A stretch of DNA of 64,000 nucleotides, from assembly GCF_030316885.1 (NCBI RefSeq), contig NZ_JASZYQ010000004.1, forward strand, positions 186,001 through 250,000, read 5' to 3'. The position numbers and the translations under genes were made by a program. The notes below the pieces were generated by a model. It had not been told where the DNA came from, searched no databases, and saw only the letters and a list, made by a program, of their open reading frames with translations. Below are positions 26,387-35,408 of the stretch, one piece after another. Within the stretch, counting starts at the first letter, position 1. The number at the start of each line of letters is the position of its first letter. The DNA is from Variovorax jilinensis (GTDB lineage Bacteria; Pseudomonadota; Gammaproteobacteria; Burkholderiales; Burkholderiaceae_C).

Positions 26387-27835
26387 CTAGGACACCTTGC
26401 AGATCTTGAGCATGTTGGTGCCGCCCGGCGCCCCCATGGGCTCGCCGCAGGTGATCGCGTAGACGTCGCCGGTCTGCACGATGCCGCGCTTCTTGAGGTG
26501 GGCCTCGGCCTGCGCCAGCGCGTTGTCGCGGTCGCTCTCGGAGTCCATCAGCAGCGGCCGCACGTTGCGATACAACGCCATCTTGCGCTGCGTTGCGAGG
26601 CGCGAGGTCAGCGCGTACATCGGGATGTGGGCACGATGCCGGCTCATCCAGAGCGGCGTCGAGCCCGACTCGGTCAGCGCGACGATGGCCTTGGCACCCA
26701 GGTGGTGGGCCGTGAACAGCGCGCCCATGGCGATCGACTGGTCGATGCGGGTGTAGCTCTTGCCGCTGAAGTCGGCGTCGAGCTGCAGGTCCTCGGCGGC
26801 CTCGGCGGCTTCGCAGATGCGGCTCATCTCCTGCACCGTCTCGAGCGGATAGCGGCCCGAGGCGGTCTCGGCCGAGAGCATCACGGCGTCGGTGCCGTCG
26901 AGCACCGCGTTGGCGACGTCGCTGACCTCGGCCCGCGTGGGCACCGGGTTGGTGATCATCGACTCCATCATCTGGGTCGCGGTGATGACCACCTTGTCCA
27001 TCTCGCGCGCCATCCGGATCATCTTCTTCTGCAGCGCCGGCACCGCGGCATTGCCGACCTCGACCGCCAGGTCGCCGCGCGCCACCATGATGCCGTCGCT
27101 CGAGCGCAGGATCTCCTCGAGCTTGGGGATGGCTTCGGCGCGCTCGATCTTGGCGATCATGCCGGGCTTGTGGCCGAACTCGGCCGCCGCCACGTTGCAC
27201 AGTTGGCGCGCCATTTCCATGTCGGTGGCGTTCTTCGGGAAGCTCACGGCCACGTAGTCCGCCTGGAAGCTCATCGCGGTCTTGATGTCCTCCATGTCCT
27301 TGGCGGTGAGGGCCGGTGCCGTGAGGCCGCCGCCCTGCTTGTTGATGCCCTTGTTGTTCGACAGCTCGCCGCCCAGGCGCACCGTGGTGTAAACCGCATC
27401 GCCCCTGACCGCGTCGACCGTGAGCACGATCAGGCCGTCGTTGAGCAGCAGGCTGTCGCCGGCCTTGACGTCGCGCGGCAGGTCCTTGTAGTCGAGGCCG
27501 ACGGCATCGACGTTGCCGGGCTCGGTGCGCGAGGCGTCGAGCACGAACTTCGCGCCCGGCTCGAGCCAGACCTTGCCCTCGGCAAACTTGCCCACGCGGA
27601 TCTTCGGGCCCTGCAGGTCGGCCATGATCGCGACCTCCCGGCCGCTGCGGCGCGCCGCCTCGCGCACCATGGCGGCCCGCGCAATGTGGTCCTGCGCCGT
27701 GCCGTGGCTGAAGTTGAGCCGCACCACGCTGACCTTGTTGAGGATCATCTGCTCGAGCAGCTCGGGCGTGTTCGAGGCCGGGCCGAGCGTGGCGACGATC
27801 TTGGTGGCATGACGGGGCAGGCGGGGCGTGCTCAT
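26387..27835 (-). CDS. pyk: Pyruvate kinase
   Basis: A 482-aa enzyme that transfers phosphate from phosphoenolpyruvate to ADP. The three domains are complete: TKIVATLGPASNTPELLEQM at the start, IMADLQGPKIRVGKFAEG near 70, the active-site block IMVARGDLAVEVG near 255 and MMESMITNPVPTRAEVSDVANAV near 285, then the C-terminal regulatory domain. The GGAGAC ribosome site sits just before the ATG at 27835. It forms a minus-strand series pgk, pyk, fba, with an 85-base spacer after pgk containing a TGTATACA palindrome that may mark its own promoter. Confidence 0.98.
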   Translation of the reverse strand: MSTPRLPRHATKIVATLGPASNTPELLEQMILNKVSVVRLNFSHGTAQDHIARAAMVREAARRSGREVAIMADLQGPKIRVGKFAEGKVWLEPGAKFVLDASRTEPGNVDAVGLDYKDLPRDVKAGDSLLLNDGLIVLTVDAVRGDAVYTTVRLGGELSNNKGINKQGGGLTAPALTAKDMEDIKTAMSFQADYVAVSFPKNATDMEMARQLCNVAAAEFGHKPGMIAKIERAEAIPKLEEILRSSDGIMVARGDLAVEVGNAAVPALQKKMIRMAREMDKVVITATQMMESMITNPVPTRAEVSDVANAVLDGTDAVMLSAETASGRYPLETVQEMSRICEAAEAAEDLQLDADFSGKSYTRIDQSIAMGALFTAHHLGAKAIVALTESGSTPLWMSRHRAHIPMYALTSRLATQRKMALYRNVRPLLMDSESDRDNALAQAEAHLKKRGIVQTGDVYAITCGEPMGAPGGTNMLKICKVS

Positions 27836-27854
27836 TTCAGTCTCCTGTTTGTAT

Positions 27855-27885
27855 TCCGGACTGTATACACTTTGTGTGACAAGCG
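27855..27885 (-). promoter_or_regulatory. Palindromic site in the pgk-pyk spacer
   Basis: The 85-base spacer between pgk and pyk contains the eight-base palindrome TGTATACA flanked by AT-rich sequence, 27 to 35 bases upstream of the pyk ATG. On the minus strand the TATACA part could act as a -10 box. I see no convincing -35 partner. Confidence 0.3.
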
Positions 27886-27920
27886 GAAGAGGCCCGCAGA
27901 CCGGCCCGAGCCGGCCGGCC

Positions 27921-29114
27921 TCAAGCCGCGGCGCGCTTCGCCAGGATCTCGAAAGCCGGCAGGGTCTTGCCCTCGAGGATCTCGAGGAAGGCGCCACCGC
28001 CGGTCGAGATGTAGCCGACCTGCTGCTCGATGCCGTACTTGGCGATCGCGGCCAGCGTGTCGCCGCCGCCCGCGATCGAGAACGCCGGGCTGTCGGCGAT
28101 GGCGCGCGCAATCGTCTCGGTGCCGTGCGAGAAGGCGTCGAACTCGAACACGCCGACCGGGCCGTTCCAGACGATGGTGCCGGCCTCGCGCAGCTGCGCG
28201 GCCAGCTGGGCCGCGGTCTTCGGACCGATGTCGAGGATCAGCTCGTCGTCGGCCACCGCATCGGCGTCCTTGACGGTGGCCGGCGCATCGGCCGCAAAGG
28301 TCTTGGCCGTGACCACGTCGACCGGGATCGGCACCGCGGCGCCGCGCGCGCGCATGGCCTCGATCACCGCCCGGGCCTGGTCGACCAGGTCCGGCTCGGC
28401 CAGCGACTTGCCGATGCCGAGGCCCGAGGCCAGCATGAAGGTGTTCGCGATGCCGCCGCCCACGATCAGCTGGTCGACCTTGGCCGCCAGGCTCTCGAGG
28501 ATAGTCAGCTTGGTACTCACCTTGGAGCCCGCGACGATCGCCACCAGCGGGCGCTGCGGCTGTGCGAGCGCCTTGGTGATGGCGTCGATCTCGGCCGCCA
28601 GCAGCGGGCCGGCGCAAGCCAGCCTGGCGTACTGCGCGATGCCGTAGGTGGTCGCCTCGGCGCGGTGGGCGGTGCCGAAGGCGTCGTTGACGTAGATGTC
28701 GGTCAGCGCGGCCAGCTTGCGGGCCAGCGCCTCGTCGTTCTTCTTCTCGCCCTTGTTGAGGCGGCAGTTCTCGAGCAGCACGACCTGGCCCGGTGCCACC
28801 TGCACGCCATCGACCCAGTCGGCCACCAGCGGCACCTCGCGGCCCAGCAGCTCGCCCAGTCGCGCGGCGACCGGCGCCAGCGAATCCTCGGGCTTGAACT
28901 GGCCTTCGGTGGGGCGGCCCAGGTGCGAGGTGACCATCACGGCCGCGCCCGCGTCGAGCGCCTGGCGGATGCAGGGCACCGAGGCGCGGATGCGCGTGTC
29001 CTCGGTGATGCGCCCGCTGTCGTCCTGCGGCACGTTGAGGTCGGCACGGATGAAGACGCGCTGGCCGGCGACTTTGCCTTGCGCACAGAGATCGGTGAAT
29101 CGGAGGACGTTCAT
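27921..29114 (-). CDS. pgk: Phosphoglycerate kinase
   Basis: A 397-aa glycolytic enzyme making ATP from 1,3-bisphosphoglycerate. Seen are the substrate-binding [14 protein letters not shown] near residue 19, [20 protein letters not shown] near 61, [17 protein letters not shown] near 192 and the C-terminal nucleotide-binding [16 protein letters not shown] near 350. The ATG at 29114 gives the MNVLRFTDL start. It is the first gene of the minus-strand pgk-pyk-fba-purC series; 110 bases separate it from the azlD end. Confidence 0.98.
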   Translation of the reverse strand: MNVLRFTDLCAQGKVAGQRVFIRADLNVPQDDSGRITEDTRIRASVPCIRQALDAGAAVMVTSHLGRPTEGQFKPEDSLAPVAARLGELLGREVPLVADWVDGVQVAPGQVVLLENCRLNKGEKKNDEALARKLAALTDIYVNDAFGTAHRAEATTYGIAQYARLACAGPLLAAEIDAITKALAQPQRPLVAIVAGSKVSTKLTILESLAAKVDQLIVGGGIANTFMLASGLGIGKSLAEPDLVDQARAVIEAMRARGAAVPIPVDVVTAKTFAADAPATVKDADAVADDELILDIGPKTAAQLAAQLREAGTIVWNGPVGVFEFDAFSHGTETIARAIADSPAFSIAGGGDTLAAIAKYGIEQQVGYISTGGGAFLEILEGKTLPAFEILAKRAAA

Positions 29115-29185
29115 GGATGGACGGTGTAGAGCGAAGAAGGAGGTGCCTCGGCGGGCAGCGGCCATTGTAGGTTTCGCCAGCTTCG

Positions 29186-29205
29186 GCCCCGCACGGGCGC
29201 GGGGC
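29186..29205 (-). terminator. Hairpin after azlD
   Basis: A perfect 7-bp stem with six-base loop (GCCCCGC-ACGGGC-GCGGGGC) begins 19 bases after the azlD stop on the minus strand, in the 109-base gap before pgk. It likely separates the fmt-azlCD transcript from pgk; the T-tract is missing. Confidence 0.5.
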
Positions 29206-29223
29206 AACACCCGCCGCCGCGTG

Positions 29224-29571
29224 CTACCAGCCCAGGCCCAGATGCAGCGGCAGGTACACCGCCATGCCCGCCAGCATCGTGCCCAGGACGCCACCGCGCC
29301 AGAAGTAGAACGCGGCACCGGCTGCGGCGCCGTAGAGGCGCGCGTCGTGCAGCGTCGAGATCAGCTGCCCCTGCGTCATGAGGATCTCGGGCGCGATCAC
29401 GGCCGCCAGGGCGGCTGCCGGCGCGTAGTGCAGCGCCCGGTGCGCCCACTCCGGCAGGCCCCAGGGCCGGTCGAGGATGAAGAAGAAGCAGCGCGTGAGC
29501 ACGGTCACTCCGGCCAGGCCGACGATCACGACCAGCGTCCAGAGATCGGTGCCCTGGAAGATGCCGCTCAA
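29224..29571 (-). CDS. azlD: AzlD-like branched-chain amino acid exporter subunit
   Basis: A 115-aa membrane protein with four hydrophobic helices, including [22 protein letters not shown] near the start and [18 protein letters not shown] at the end. AzlD proteins work with AzlC to export branched-chain amino acids; AzlC is directly upstream. The start is inferred as TTG at 29571, because it overlaps the azlC stop (TTGA) and no ATG fits the family N-terminus [13 protein letters not shown]. Confidence 0.88.
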   Translation of the reverse strand: MSGIFQGTDLWTLVVIVGLAGVTVLTRCFFFILDRPWGLPEWAHRALHYAPAAALAAVIAPEILMTQGQLISTLHDARLYGAAAGAAFYFWRGGVLGTMLAGMAVYLPLHLGLGW

Positions 29572-30308
29572 CGGTCGTCCTCCGCGGTCGGGTCGAGGCC
29601 GAACTGCTTCTCGAGCCAGAAGCACAGAAGCACCGCGGCACCGATGGCGGTCACGATGTTGAGCTTGAGCGGCAGCGCATAGGCCGCGACCGCGGTGGCC
29701 GAGGCGATCAGCACCGCCAGCATCCGCAGCCGCGTGGTCGCCATCGAGCAGACCACCGCCACCAGGCTCAGCACCCCCGCGAAGCCCAGGCCCCAGCTCT
29801 GCGGAATCAGGTTGGCGAGCGCGATGCCGAGCAGGCTCAGGCCCATCCAGGCGACCCAGGTGACGAAGTAGTTGCCGGTCAGGTAGGCCTCCTGCGCCTG
29901 CTCCTCGGCCCGCGTGGCCGGCGGCTGCGTGTACTTGCGCGTGAAGAAGGCGTAGCTCATGTCGGCCGTCAGGTAGCCGTGCAGCATGCGGCGCCAGCGC
30001 GGCATGTGCATGAGGTAGGGCCGCAGATGCAGGCTGAAGACCACGAAGCGCAGATTGACGCAGAAACCGGTGGCCAGGATCACCCAGGCCGGCGCGCCCG
30101 CGATCAGCAGCGGAATGGCCGCGAGCTGTGAGCTTCCCGCGTACACGAGCAGCGTCATGGCGACCGCCTCGATCACGCTCATGCCCGACTTGACCATGGC
30201 GACACCGGTCATCAGGCCCCAGGCGCCAATGCCGACGGCCACGGCCGACATGTCGCGGATGCCCTCGCGGAATTCCGGCTGGCGGCGAACGGACGACGAA
30301 AGGAACAT
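29568..30308 (-). CDS. azlC: AzlC-family branched-chain amino acid exporter subunit
   Basis: A 246-aa inner-membrane protein with about six to eight helices. Family marks: FREGIRDMSAVAVGIGAWGLMTGVAMVKSGMS at residues 13-44, LLVYAGSSQLAAIPLLIAG near 54 and NLRFVVFSLHLRPYLMHMPRW near 85. Together with AzlD it should form the export complex. It begins nine bases after the fmt stop on the same strand, so it may ride on the def-fmt transcript although unrelated to initiation. Confidence 0.92.
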   Translation of the reverse strand: MFLSSSVRRQPEFREGIRDMSAVAVGIGAWGLMTGVAMVKSGMSVIEAVAMTLLVYAGSSQLAAIPLLIAGAPAWVILATGFCVNLRFVVFSLHLRPYLMHMPRWRRMLHGYLTADMSYAFFTRKYTQPPATRAEEQAQEAYLTGNYFVTWVAWMGLSLLGIALANLIPQSWGLGFAGVLSLVAVVCSMATTRLRMLAVLIASATAVAAYALPLKLNIVTAIGAAVLLCFWLEKQFGLDPTAEDDR

Positions 30309-30317
30309 CGGTGCGCG

Positions 30318-31274
30318 TCAGCCGAAGCGCAGGCCCGGCCGGACCTCGAAGCCGCGCAGGAAATCGCCCACCGGGAGCCGCTTGCCACCGGCGCGCTGCA
30401 GTTCCGTGAGCACCACGCTGCCGTCCTTCGCCGCCACCTCGATCCCCGAGCCGCTCACCGCGAGCACCGTGCCCGGCGCCTGCGCCGAAGCCGCCGCCCC
30501 GGACCCGACCCTCGCACCCCAGACCTTGAGCGTCTCGCCGCCGAGCACGCTGCCGGCGCCCGGAAACGGGTCGAAGGCCCGGACCCGGCGCACGATTGCC
30601 GCCGCATCCTCCGACCAGTCGATCTGGGCCTCGGACTTCTCGACCTTGCGGGCGTACGTGACGCCCTCGTCCGGCTGCGGCTCGGCCTTCAGACTCCCGG
30701 CCTCGGCGCGCCGAAGCGCCTCGACGATCAGCCGGCCACCCATCGAGGCCAGCCGGTCGTGCAGCAGCGCCGTGCTGTCGTCGCCGATGTCCAGCGCCTC
30801 GCTGAGCAGCATGGCGCCGGTGTCGAGGCCGGCGTCCATCTGCATGATCGTGACGCCGGTGCGCGGGTCGCCGGCCTCGATCGCGCGATGGATCGGCGCC
30901 GCGCCGCGCCAGCGCGGCAGCAGGCTGGCATGGATGTTCAGGCAGCCCAGCCGCGGCGCATCGAGCACCCACTGGGGCAGGATCAGCCCGTAGGCCGCCA
31001 CCACCATGACATCGGCCCGAGCCGCCTCGATCGCCTCGCGCGCGGCCGCGGCCTCGTCAGGAAACTTGCCGTCCAGCCGCAGGCTGCGCGGCTGCGCCAG
31101 CGTCCAGCCGCGAGCGAGCGCCAACTGCTTGACCGCAGACGCCTGCAGCTTCATGCCGCGCCCGGCCGGGCGGTCGGGCTGGGTCAGCACCAGGACGATC
31201 TCGAAACCGGCCGCCGCGATGGCCTCCAGCGCGACCCGGGCAAATTCGGGCGTGCCCGCGAACGCGACTCTCAT
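30318..31274 (-). CDS. fmt: Methionyl-tRNA formyltransferase
   Basis: A 318-aa enzyme that formylates initiator Met-tRNA from 10-formyl-tetrahydrofolate. The start [19 protein letters not shown] is typical. The catalytic core has [42 protein letters not shown] (about 91-131, key residues Asn, His in [12 protein letters not shown]) and later [16 protein letters not shown]. The C-terminal tRNA-binding domain is present. It lies in the order def, small lipoprotein, fmt; def acts on the product of fmt. Confidence 0.97.
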   Translation of the reverse strand: MRVAFAGTPEFARVALEAIAAAGFEIVLVLTQPDRPAGRGMKLQASAVKQLALARGWTLAQPRSLRLDGKFPDEAAAAREAIEAARADVMVVAAYGLILPQWVLDAPRLGCLNIHASLLPRWRGAAPIHRAIEAGDPRTGVTIMQMDAGLDTGAMLLSEALDIGDDSTALLHDRLASMGGRLIVEALRRAEAGSLKAEPQPDEGVTYARKVEKSEAQIDWSEDAAAIVRRVRAFDPFPGAGSVLGGETLKVWGARVGSGAAASAQAPGTVLAVSGSGIEVAAKDGSVVLTELQRAGGKRLPVGDFLRGFEVRPGLRFG

Positions 31275-31281
31275 GAAAGGC

Positions 31282-31776
31282 TCATTGGTCGGTCATCAGG
31301 AGCCGCTCGTCGTCGGCCGTGTGGTAATGGTCGACCACGCCGTCGGGCGCGATGTAGATATAGAACAGCCTGGGGCTGTTCATCGCCTTGTAGCGCCAGG
31401 CCCAGACCTCGCCGTCGAAGGAGGTGACACGCGATTTCTCGAACGGCCGGCCGTAGCTGCGCAGCACATCCTCGGTCTTCCAGACGCCGGGCTTGACCGT
31501 GATGTCGAACATGCCGTCCTCGAGCTCCTGGCGGATCGAGACCACCCGCCCTGCCGCGTCGAGGTCGACATTGTTGACCGCGAAGCCGGACGGCGCGCGC
31601 GAATACTGCAGCCGTTCGCCGCCCGCAGGCATCGGATAGGTGGCGGTCGGGGTGCCGAGTCGCTGGACGGCCTGTTCGCGCGTGCTGTCGAGCGGCAACC
31701 GGGTCGGGTCGAGCGCGCAGCCCGTGAGCGCAAGCGCCAGCAGAAACGAGAAGGGCCAGAGGCGACGCGCTTTCAA
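31282..31776 (-). CDS. Small lipoprotein between def and fmt, BamE-like region
   Basis: A 164-aa predicted lipoprotein: [20 protein letters not shown] with Cys20 as lipid site. Residues 28-65 ([32 protein letters not shown]) resemble the SmpA/BamE fold, where short repeats read out Gly-Thr-Pro turns. A second similar stretch ([19 protein letters not shown]) appears near 98-116, suggesting two repeats. The start is inferred as TTG at 31776, overlapping the def stop (TTGA). The actual function is unknown; the gene occurs in this place in related genomes as far as I recall. Confidence 0.75.
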   Translation of the reverse strand: MKARRLWPFSFLLALALTGCALDPTRLPLDSTREQAVQRLGTPTATYPMPAGGERLQYSRAPSGFAVNNVDLDAAGRVVSIRQELEDGMFDITVKPGVWKTEDVLRSYGRPFEKSRVTSFDGEVWAWRYKAMNSPRLFYIYIAPDGVVDHYHTADDERLLMTDQ

Positions 31777-32306
31777 CGACGGCCCTCGCGCGAGTCGATC
31801 TTCTGGTCCTCGCGCTGCTGCTTGAGCAGCTTGCTCTTGATGCGGTTGCGCTTGAGCGGCGACAGGTACTCGACGAACACCTTGCCGAGCAGGTGATCCA
31901 GCTCGTGCTGGATGCAGACCGCGAGCAGGCCCTCGGCCTCGATGGTCTGCGGGTTGCCGTCGGCGTCCAGCGCGGTCACGCGCACCGAGGTCGAGCGCTC
32001 GACGCCGTCGTAGATGCCGGGCACCGAGAGGCAGCCTTCCTCGTTCAGCACCTTCTCGTCGCTGGCCCAGACGATCTCGGGGTTGATCAGGACCAGCGGC
32101 GCGTTGCGCTCCTCGGAGGTATCGATCACGACCAGCCGTTCGTGGACGTCGACCTGGGTCGCAGCCAGTCCGATGCCGGCGGCGTCGTACATGGTCTCGA
32201 GCATGTCGGCCACCAGGGTCTTGATGCGCGCGTCCACACCCTGCACGGGCTTGGCCACCGTGTGCAGGCGCGGGTCGGGGTAACTCAAAATGGTTCTTTT
32301 AGCCAT
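31773..32306 (-). CDS. def: Peptide deformylase
   Basis: A 177-aa metal hydrolase that removes the formyl group from nascent proteins. All three motifs are intact: GIGLAATQ (44-51), EGCLSVPG near 89-96 with the metal-binding Cys, and QHELDHLLG near 133-141 with two His ligands and the catalytic Glu. The C-terminal tail after the metal site ([25 protein letters not shown]) is basic and typical of chromosomal deformylases bound at the ribosome. It is divergent from the LysM gene. Confidence 0.98.
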   Translation of the reverse strand: MAKRTILSYPDPRLHTVAKPVQGVDARIKTLVADMLETMYDAAGIGLAATQVDVHERLVVIDTSEERNAPLVLINPEIVWASDEKVLNEEGCLSVPGIYDGVERSTSVRVTALDADGNPQTIEAEGLLAVCIQHELDHLLGKVFVEYLSPLKRNRIKSKLLKQQREDQKIDSREGRR

Positions 32307-32459
32307 GAAAGCGAGGAAAAGTTGTCGCTATTTTCGCCATTTCCGCGACGGCGCGCCCGCGGACCGGCTGAATTCATTGCCCAATCAAGGCCTTCAGCGC
32401 AAAATTCGTAGCAAATTGTGAGGATTCGTACATCCTGCGTGGCGCAGTGTGTGCACACC
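32307..32459. promoter_or_regulatory. Divergent promoter region of def and the LysM gene
   Basis: These 153 bases between divergent starts are clearly AT-richer than the genes. They contain the direct repeat ATTCGTA (32404-32410 and 32424-32430) and a 10-base palindrome GTGTGCACAC (32449-32458) that abuts the LysM start codon. No -35/-10 pair could be assigned with confidence. Confidence 0.4.
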
Positions 32460-33686
32460 ATGAACATGACCAAACTCCGAATCAACGAAAGCCCGCGACC
32501 CAGCCTTCTGGCCACCCTGGCGGCCGCGGCCGTCTGGGGCTGTGGCGCCACGACCGCTTTCGCTCAGAGTTACCCGATCACGCCGCAGCAGCGCGCCGTT
32601 GCACAGCAGACCGCGCAGGCCGGCATTCCGGTCAGCGAACTGGCGCCCAACGCGCCCGACGAATACACGGTCAAACCCGGCGACACGCTGTGGGCCATCT
32701 CGCGGCTGTTCCTGCGCAGCCCCTGGCGCTGGCCCGAGCTGTGGGGCATGAACATCGACGAGATCGCCAATCCCCACCGCATCTACCCGGGCCAGGTCCT
32801 GTACCTCGACAAGACCGGCGGCCGCGCGCGGCTGACCACGCGACGTGGCGGTGCCTCGGACGGCACCATCAAGCTGTCGCCGCGCACGCGTTACGAATCG
32901 ATGTCCGGCATGGCCCTGCCGACCCTCAATCCGAGCCTGATCGAGCCCTTCCTGAGCGAGCCGATCATCGTCGACGAAGACACGCTGAAGTTCGCGCCCC
33001 ACATCGTCGCCGGGAACGACAGCCGCGTGCTTCTGGCGCGCGGCGACCGTGCCTACGCGCTGGGCGACGCCAACTCGCCGCTGATCGAGGCCGCCGGCCC
33101 GATCAAGACCTTCCGTGTCTTCCGCAATGCCACACCGCTCAAGGACCCCGCCACGGGCGAACTGCTCGGCTACGAAGCGGCCTACCTCGGCAAGGCCCAG
33201 CTCAAGCGCAGCCAGTCGATCCAGACCGAGCTCGACAAGGGCAAGGAAGTCGCGAGCGTGGTCCCCGCGACCATCGACATCGTCGCCGCGCGCGAGGAAA
33301 TGCGTGCCGGCGACCGCCTGCTGCCCGAGCCGCCGCGCCAGCTGCTGAGCTACGCGCCGCGCGCACCCGAGCAGATCATCGACGGCCGCATCGTCTCGGT
33401 GTACGGCAATGCGGTGCAGTTCGCGGCGCAGAACCAGGTCGTGGTGATCAACAAGGGCACGCGCGACGGCATCGAATCGGGCCATGTGCTGGCCATCCTG
33501 AAGAACGGCGAAACCATCGTCGACCGTGCCGGCGCCCCGGACAACACCGGCAAGGCGGTGCTCAAGCTGCCGAACGAACGCATCGGCCTGCTGATGGTCT
33601 TCCGCCCCTTCGAGAAGGCTTCCTACGCGCTGGTGCTCGAGATCAACGACACCCCGCGCGTGGGCGACCTGCTGGTCAACCCCTGA
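32460..33686 (+). CDS. LysM-domain exported protein
   Basis: A 408-aa protein with a signal peptide (MNMTKLRINESPRPSLLATL onward, likely cut after TTAFA near residue 35). One LysM peptidoglycan-binding domain follows at about 67-115 (EYTVKPGDTLWAISRLFLR and the closing NPHRIYPGQVLYLDK). The remaining 290 residues, ending in DTPRVGDLLVNP, are unassigned but match the proteins usually found next to dprA in betaproteobacteria. The start at 32460 is chosen because the upstream in-frame codons give a cysteine-rich leader; ATG 32466 is equally possible. It should sit in the periplasm or be bound to the wall. Confidence 0.9.
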   Translation: MNMTKLRINESPRPSLLATLAAAAVWGCGATTAFAQSYPITPQQRAVAQQTAQAGIPVSELAPNAPDEYTVKPGDTLWAISRLFLRSPWRWPELWGMNIDEIANPHRIYPGQVLYLDKTGGRARLTTRRGGASDGTIKLSPRTRYESMSGMALPTLNPSLIEPFLSEPIIVDEDTLKFAPHIVAGNDSRVLLARGDRAYALGDANSPLIEAAGPIKTFRVFRNATPLKDPATGELLGYEAAYLGKAQLKRSQSIQTELDKGKEVASVVPATIDIVAAREEMRAGDRLLPEPPRQLLSYAPRAPEQIIDGRIVSVYGNAVQFAAQNQVVVINKGTRDGIESGHVLAILKNGETIVDRAGAPDNTGKAVLKLPNERIGLLMVFRPFEKASYALVLEINDTPRVGDLLVNP

Positions 33687-33693
33687 TGGCGCG

Positions 33694-34836
33694 TTGCCGG
33701 GCTTGGAACGAGACGAACTTGCGAGCTGGCTTCGCCTCTCGCTGACACGCGGCATCGGCGACGCGCTGGCACGCCGCCTGCTCTCGGCCTTCGGCCTGCC
33801 TGACGACATCTTCCGGCAGTCGACGCCGGCCTTGCGGCAGATCGCCACGTCTGCACAGGCCAAGGCGCTGCAAGACGAACCGCCCGGTTTCGCCGACCAG
33901 CTCGCCCGGACCTCGCAGTGGCTGGCCGGCCACGAAAGCCATGGCGGCACCCGCCGCATCCTCACGCTCGGAGATGCCGGCTATCCGGCAGCGCTGCTCG
34001 AGACCGCCGATCCGCCGTTGATGCTCTACGTGCTCGGATCGCCGGCCCTCGACCTCGGGGCGACCGCGCAGGCGCTCGCGATCGTCGGCAGCCGCAACCC
34101 GACCGCCCAGGGCCTGCAGAACGCGCGCGCCTTCGCACGCGCGCTGGCCGAGGCGGGCATTCCGATCGTCTCGGGCCTCGCGCTCGGCATCGACGGCGCG
34201 GCCCACGAAGGCGCGCTGGAGGGCGCCGCCGCCGATGCACTCGCCACCGTGGCGGTGATCGGCACCGGCCTCGACCGTGTCTACCCCGCGCGCCATCGCG
34301 AGCTGGCGCACCGTATCGCCGAGCGCGGCCTGATCGTCAGCGAATACCCGCTCGGAACGCCGCCGCTCGCCCAAAACTTCCCGCAGCGCAACCGGATCAT
34401 TTCGGGACTCTCGCACGGCACGCTGGTGATCGAGGCCGCGCTGCGTTCGGGCTCGCTGATCACCGCGCGCCTGGCAGCGGAACAGGGGCGCGAGGTGTTC
34501 GCCATCCCGGGCTCCATCCATGCTCCGCAGTCGCGCGGTTGCCATGCGCTGATCCGCGAGGGCGCCAAGCTGGTCGAGACGGTCGACGACGTGCTCGAGG
34601 AACTGCAGGTCGTGCGCACGCCGCCTTCGACCTCTGCATCCGAGACGGCGCCAGATACGGCGAGCGAATCGCAACTGCTGCAGGCGATCGGCTTCGACCC
34701 GGTGAGCATCGACGCCCTGTGCGCGCGCACCGGCATCGCCGCCGCGCTGCTGCAGGCGCGGCTGCTCGAGCTCGAACTCGACGGCAGCGTGGCGCGCCTG
34801 CCCGGCGGCCTGTTCCAGCGCATCGGGCTTGCATGA
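33694..34836 (+). CDS. dprA: DNA processing protein DprA
   Basis: A 380-aa protein that loads RecA onto incoming single-stranded DNA during natural transformation. The Rossmann-like core is clear: AIVGSRNPTAQGLQNARAFA near residue 130, IVSGLALGIDGAAHEGALE near 158 and NRIISGLSHGTLVIEAALRSGSLITARLA near 232. A C-terminal winged-helix-like domain follows from about 325. The start is TTG at 33694, seven bases after the LysM gene stop; another TTG nine bases on is possible. Presence of dprA does not by itself prove competence. Confidence 0.95.
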   Translation: MPGLERDELASWLRLSLTRGIGDALARRLLSAFGLPDDIFRQSTPALRQIATSAQAKALQDEPPGFADQLARTSQWLAGHESHGGTRRILTLGDAGYPAALLETADPPLMLYVLGSPALDLGATAQALAIVGSRNPTAQGLQNARAFARALAEAGIPIVSGLALGIDGAAHEGALEGAAADALATVAVIGTGLDRVYPARHRELAHRIAERGLIVSEYPLGTPPLAQNFPQRNRIISGLSHGTLVIEAALRSGSLITARLAAEQGREVFAIPGSIHAPQSRGCHALIREGAKLVETVDDVLEELQVVRTPPSTSASETAPDTASESQLLQAIGFDPVSIDALCARTGIAAALLQARLLELELDGSVARLPGGLFQRIGLA

Positions 34837-34876
34837 GCCGGCGCGCGCAAGACCATTCCTAGGCTATATTGAACTC

Positions 34877-35392
34877 ATGTTCGAAGTGCTCGTGTATGTC
34901 TACGAAAACTACTGGCGCGGCGACGCCTGCCCCGAACTCGAGCAGCTGGGGCGCAAGCTCAGCGCGCAGGGCTTCGATGCAGACGAGATCCGCCAGGCGC
35001 TTCACTGGCTCGACGGCCTGAGCCTTGCCACGCAGGGCGTGCAGCTCACGCGGCACGGCGACGGCAGCAGCGCCACGGTAGGCGAGCTCGCGCCGGCCGA
35101 TGCCGCCATCGCGCAGTCGAGCGACGCCATGCGCGTCTATTCCTCGGCCGAGCAGGAACACATCGGCGCCGAGTGCCTCGGGTTCATCAGCTTCCTCGAA
35201 TCTTCGGGCGTGCTGGCCGGCGCCATGCGCGAGGTGGTGGTCGAACGCGCCATGGCCACGCCCGGCGAACCGCTCGCGCTCGACGAGCTCAAGATCATCG
35301 TGCTGATGGTGCACTGGAGCACCGGCGTCGAGCCCGACGCCCTGGTGCTCGACGAGCTCTGCGACGACACGACCGGGCGGGTCGCGCACTAG
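34877..35392 (+). CDS. smg: Smg protein (DUF494)
   Basis: A 171-aa acidic cytosolic protein. The start MFEVLVYVYENYWRGDACPELEQL is strongly conserved in the Smg/DUF494 family, and the closing DELKIIVLMVHWSTGVEPDALVLDEL block agrees. The family follows dprA in many proteobacteria, as here (40-base gap). Its role is not established. Typically topA follows; here the next gene is a DUF1631 protein on the opposite strand, converging after 16 bases. Confidence 0.93.
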   Translation: MFEVLVYVYENYWRGDACPELEQLGRKLSAQGFDADEIRQALHWLDGLSLATQGVQLTRHGDGSSATVGELAPADAAIAQSSDAMRVYSSAEQEHIGAECLGFISFLESSGVLAGAMREVVVERAMATPGEPLALDELKIIVLMVHWSTGVEPDALVLDELCDDTTGRVAH

Positions 35393-35408
35393 CCAGCGGC
35401 CCGCGCCG

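Noticed and set aside
26348..28273. A plus-strand open frame over pyk and pgk
   Set aside because: His/Arg/Gly-rich antisense shadow of two glycolytic genes.
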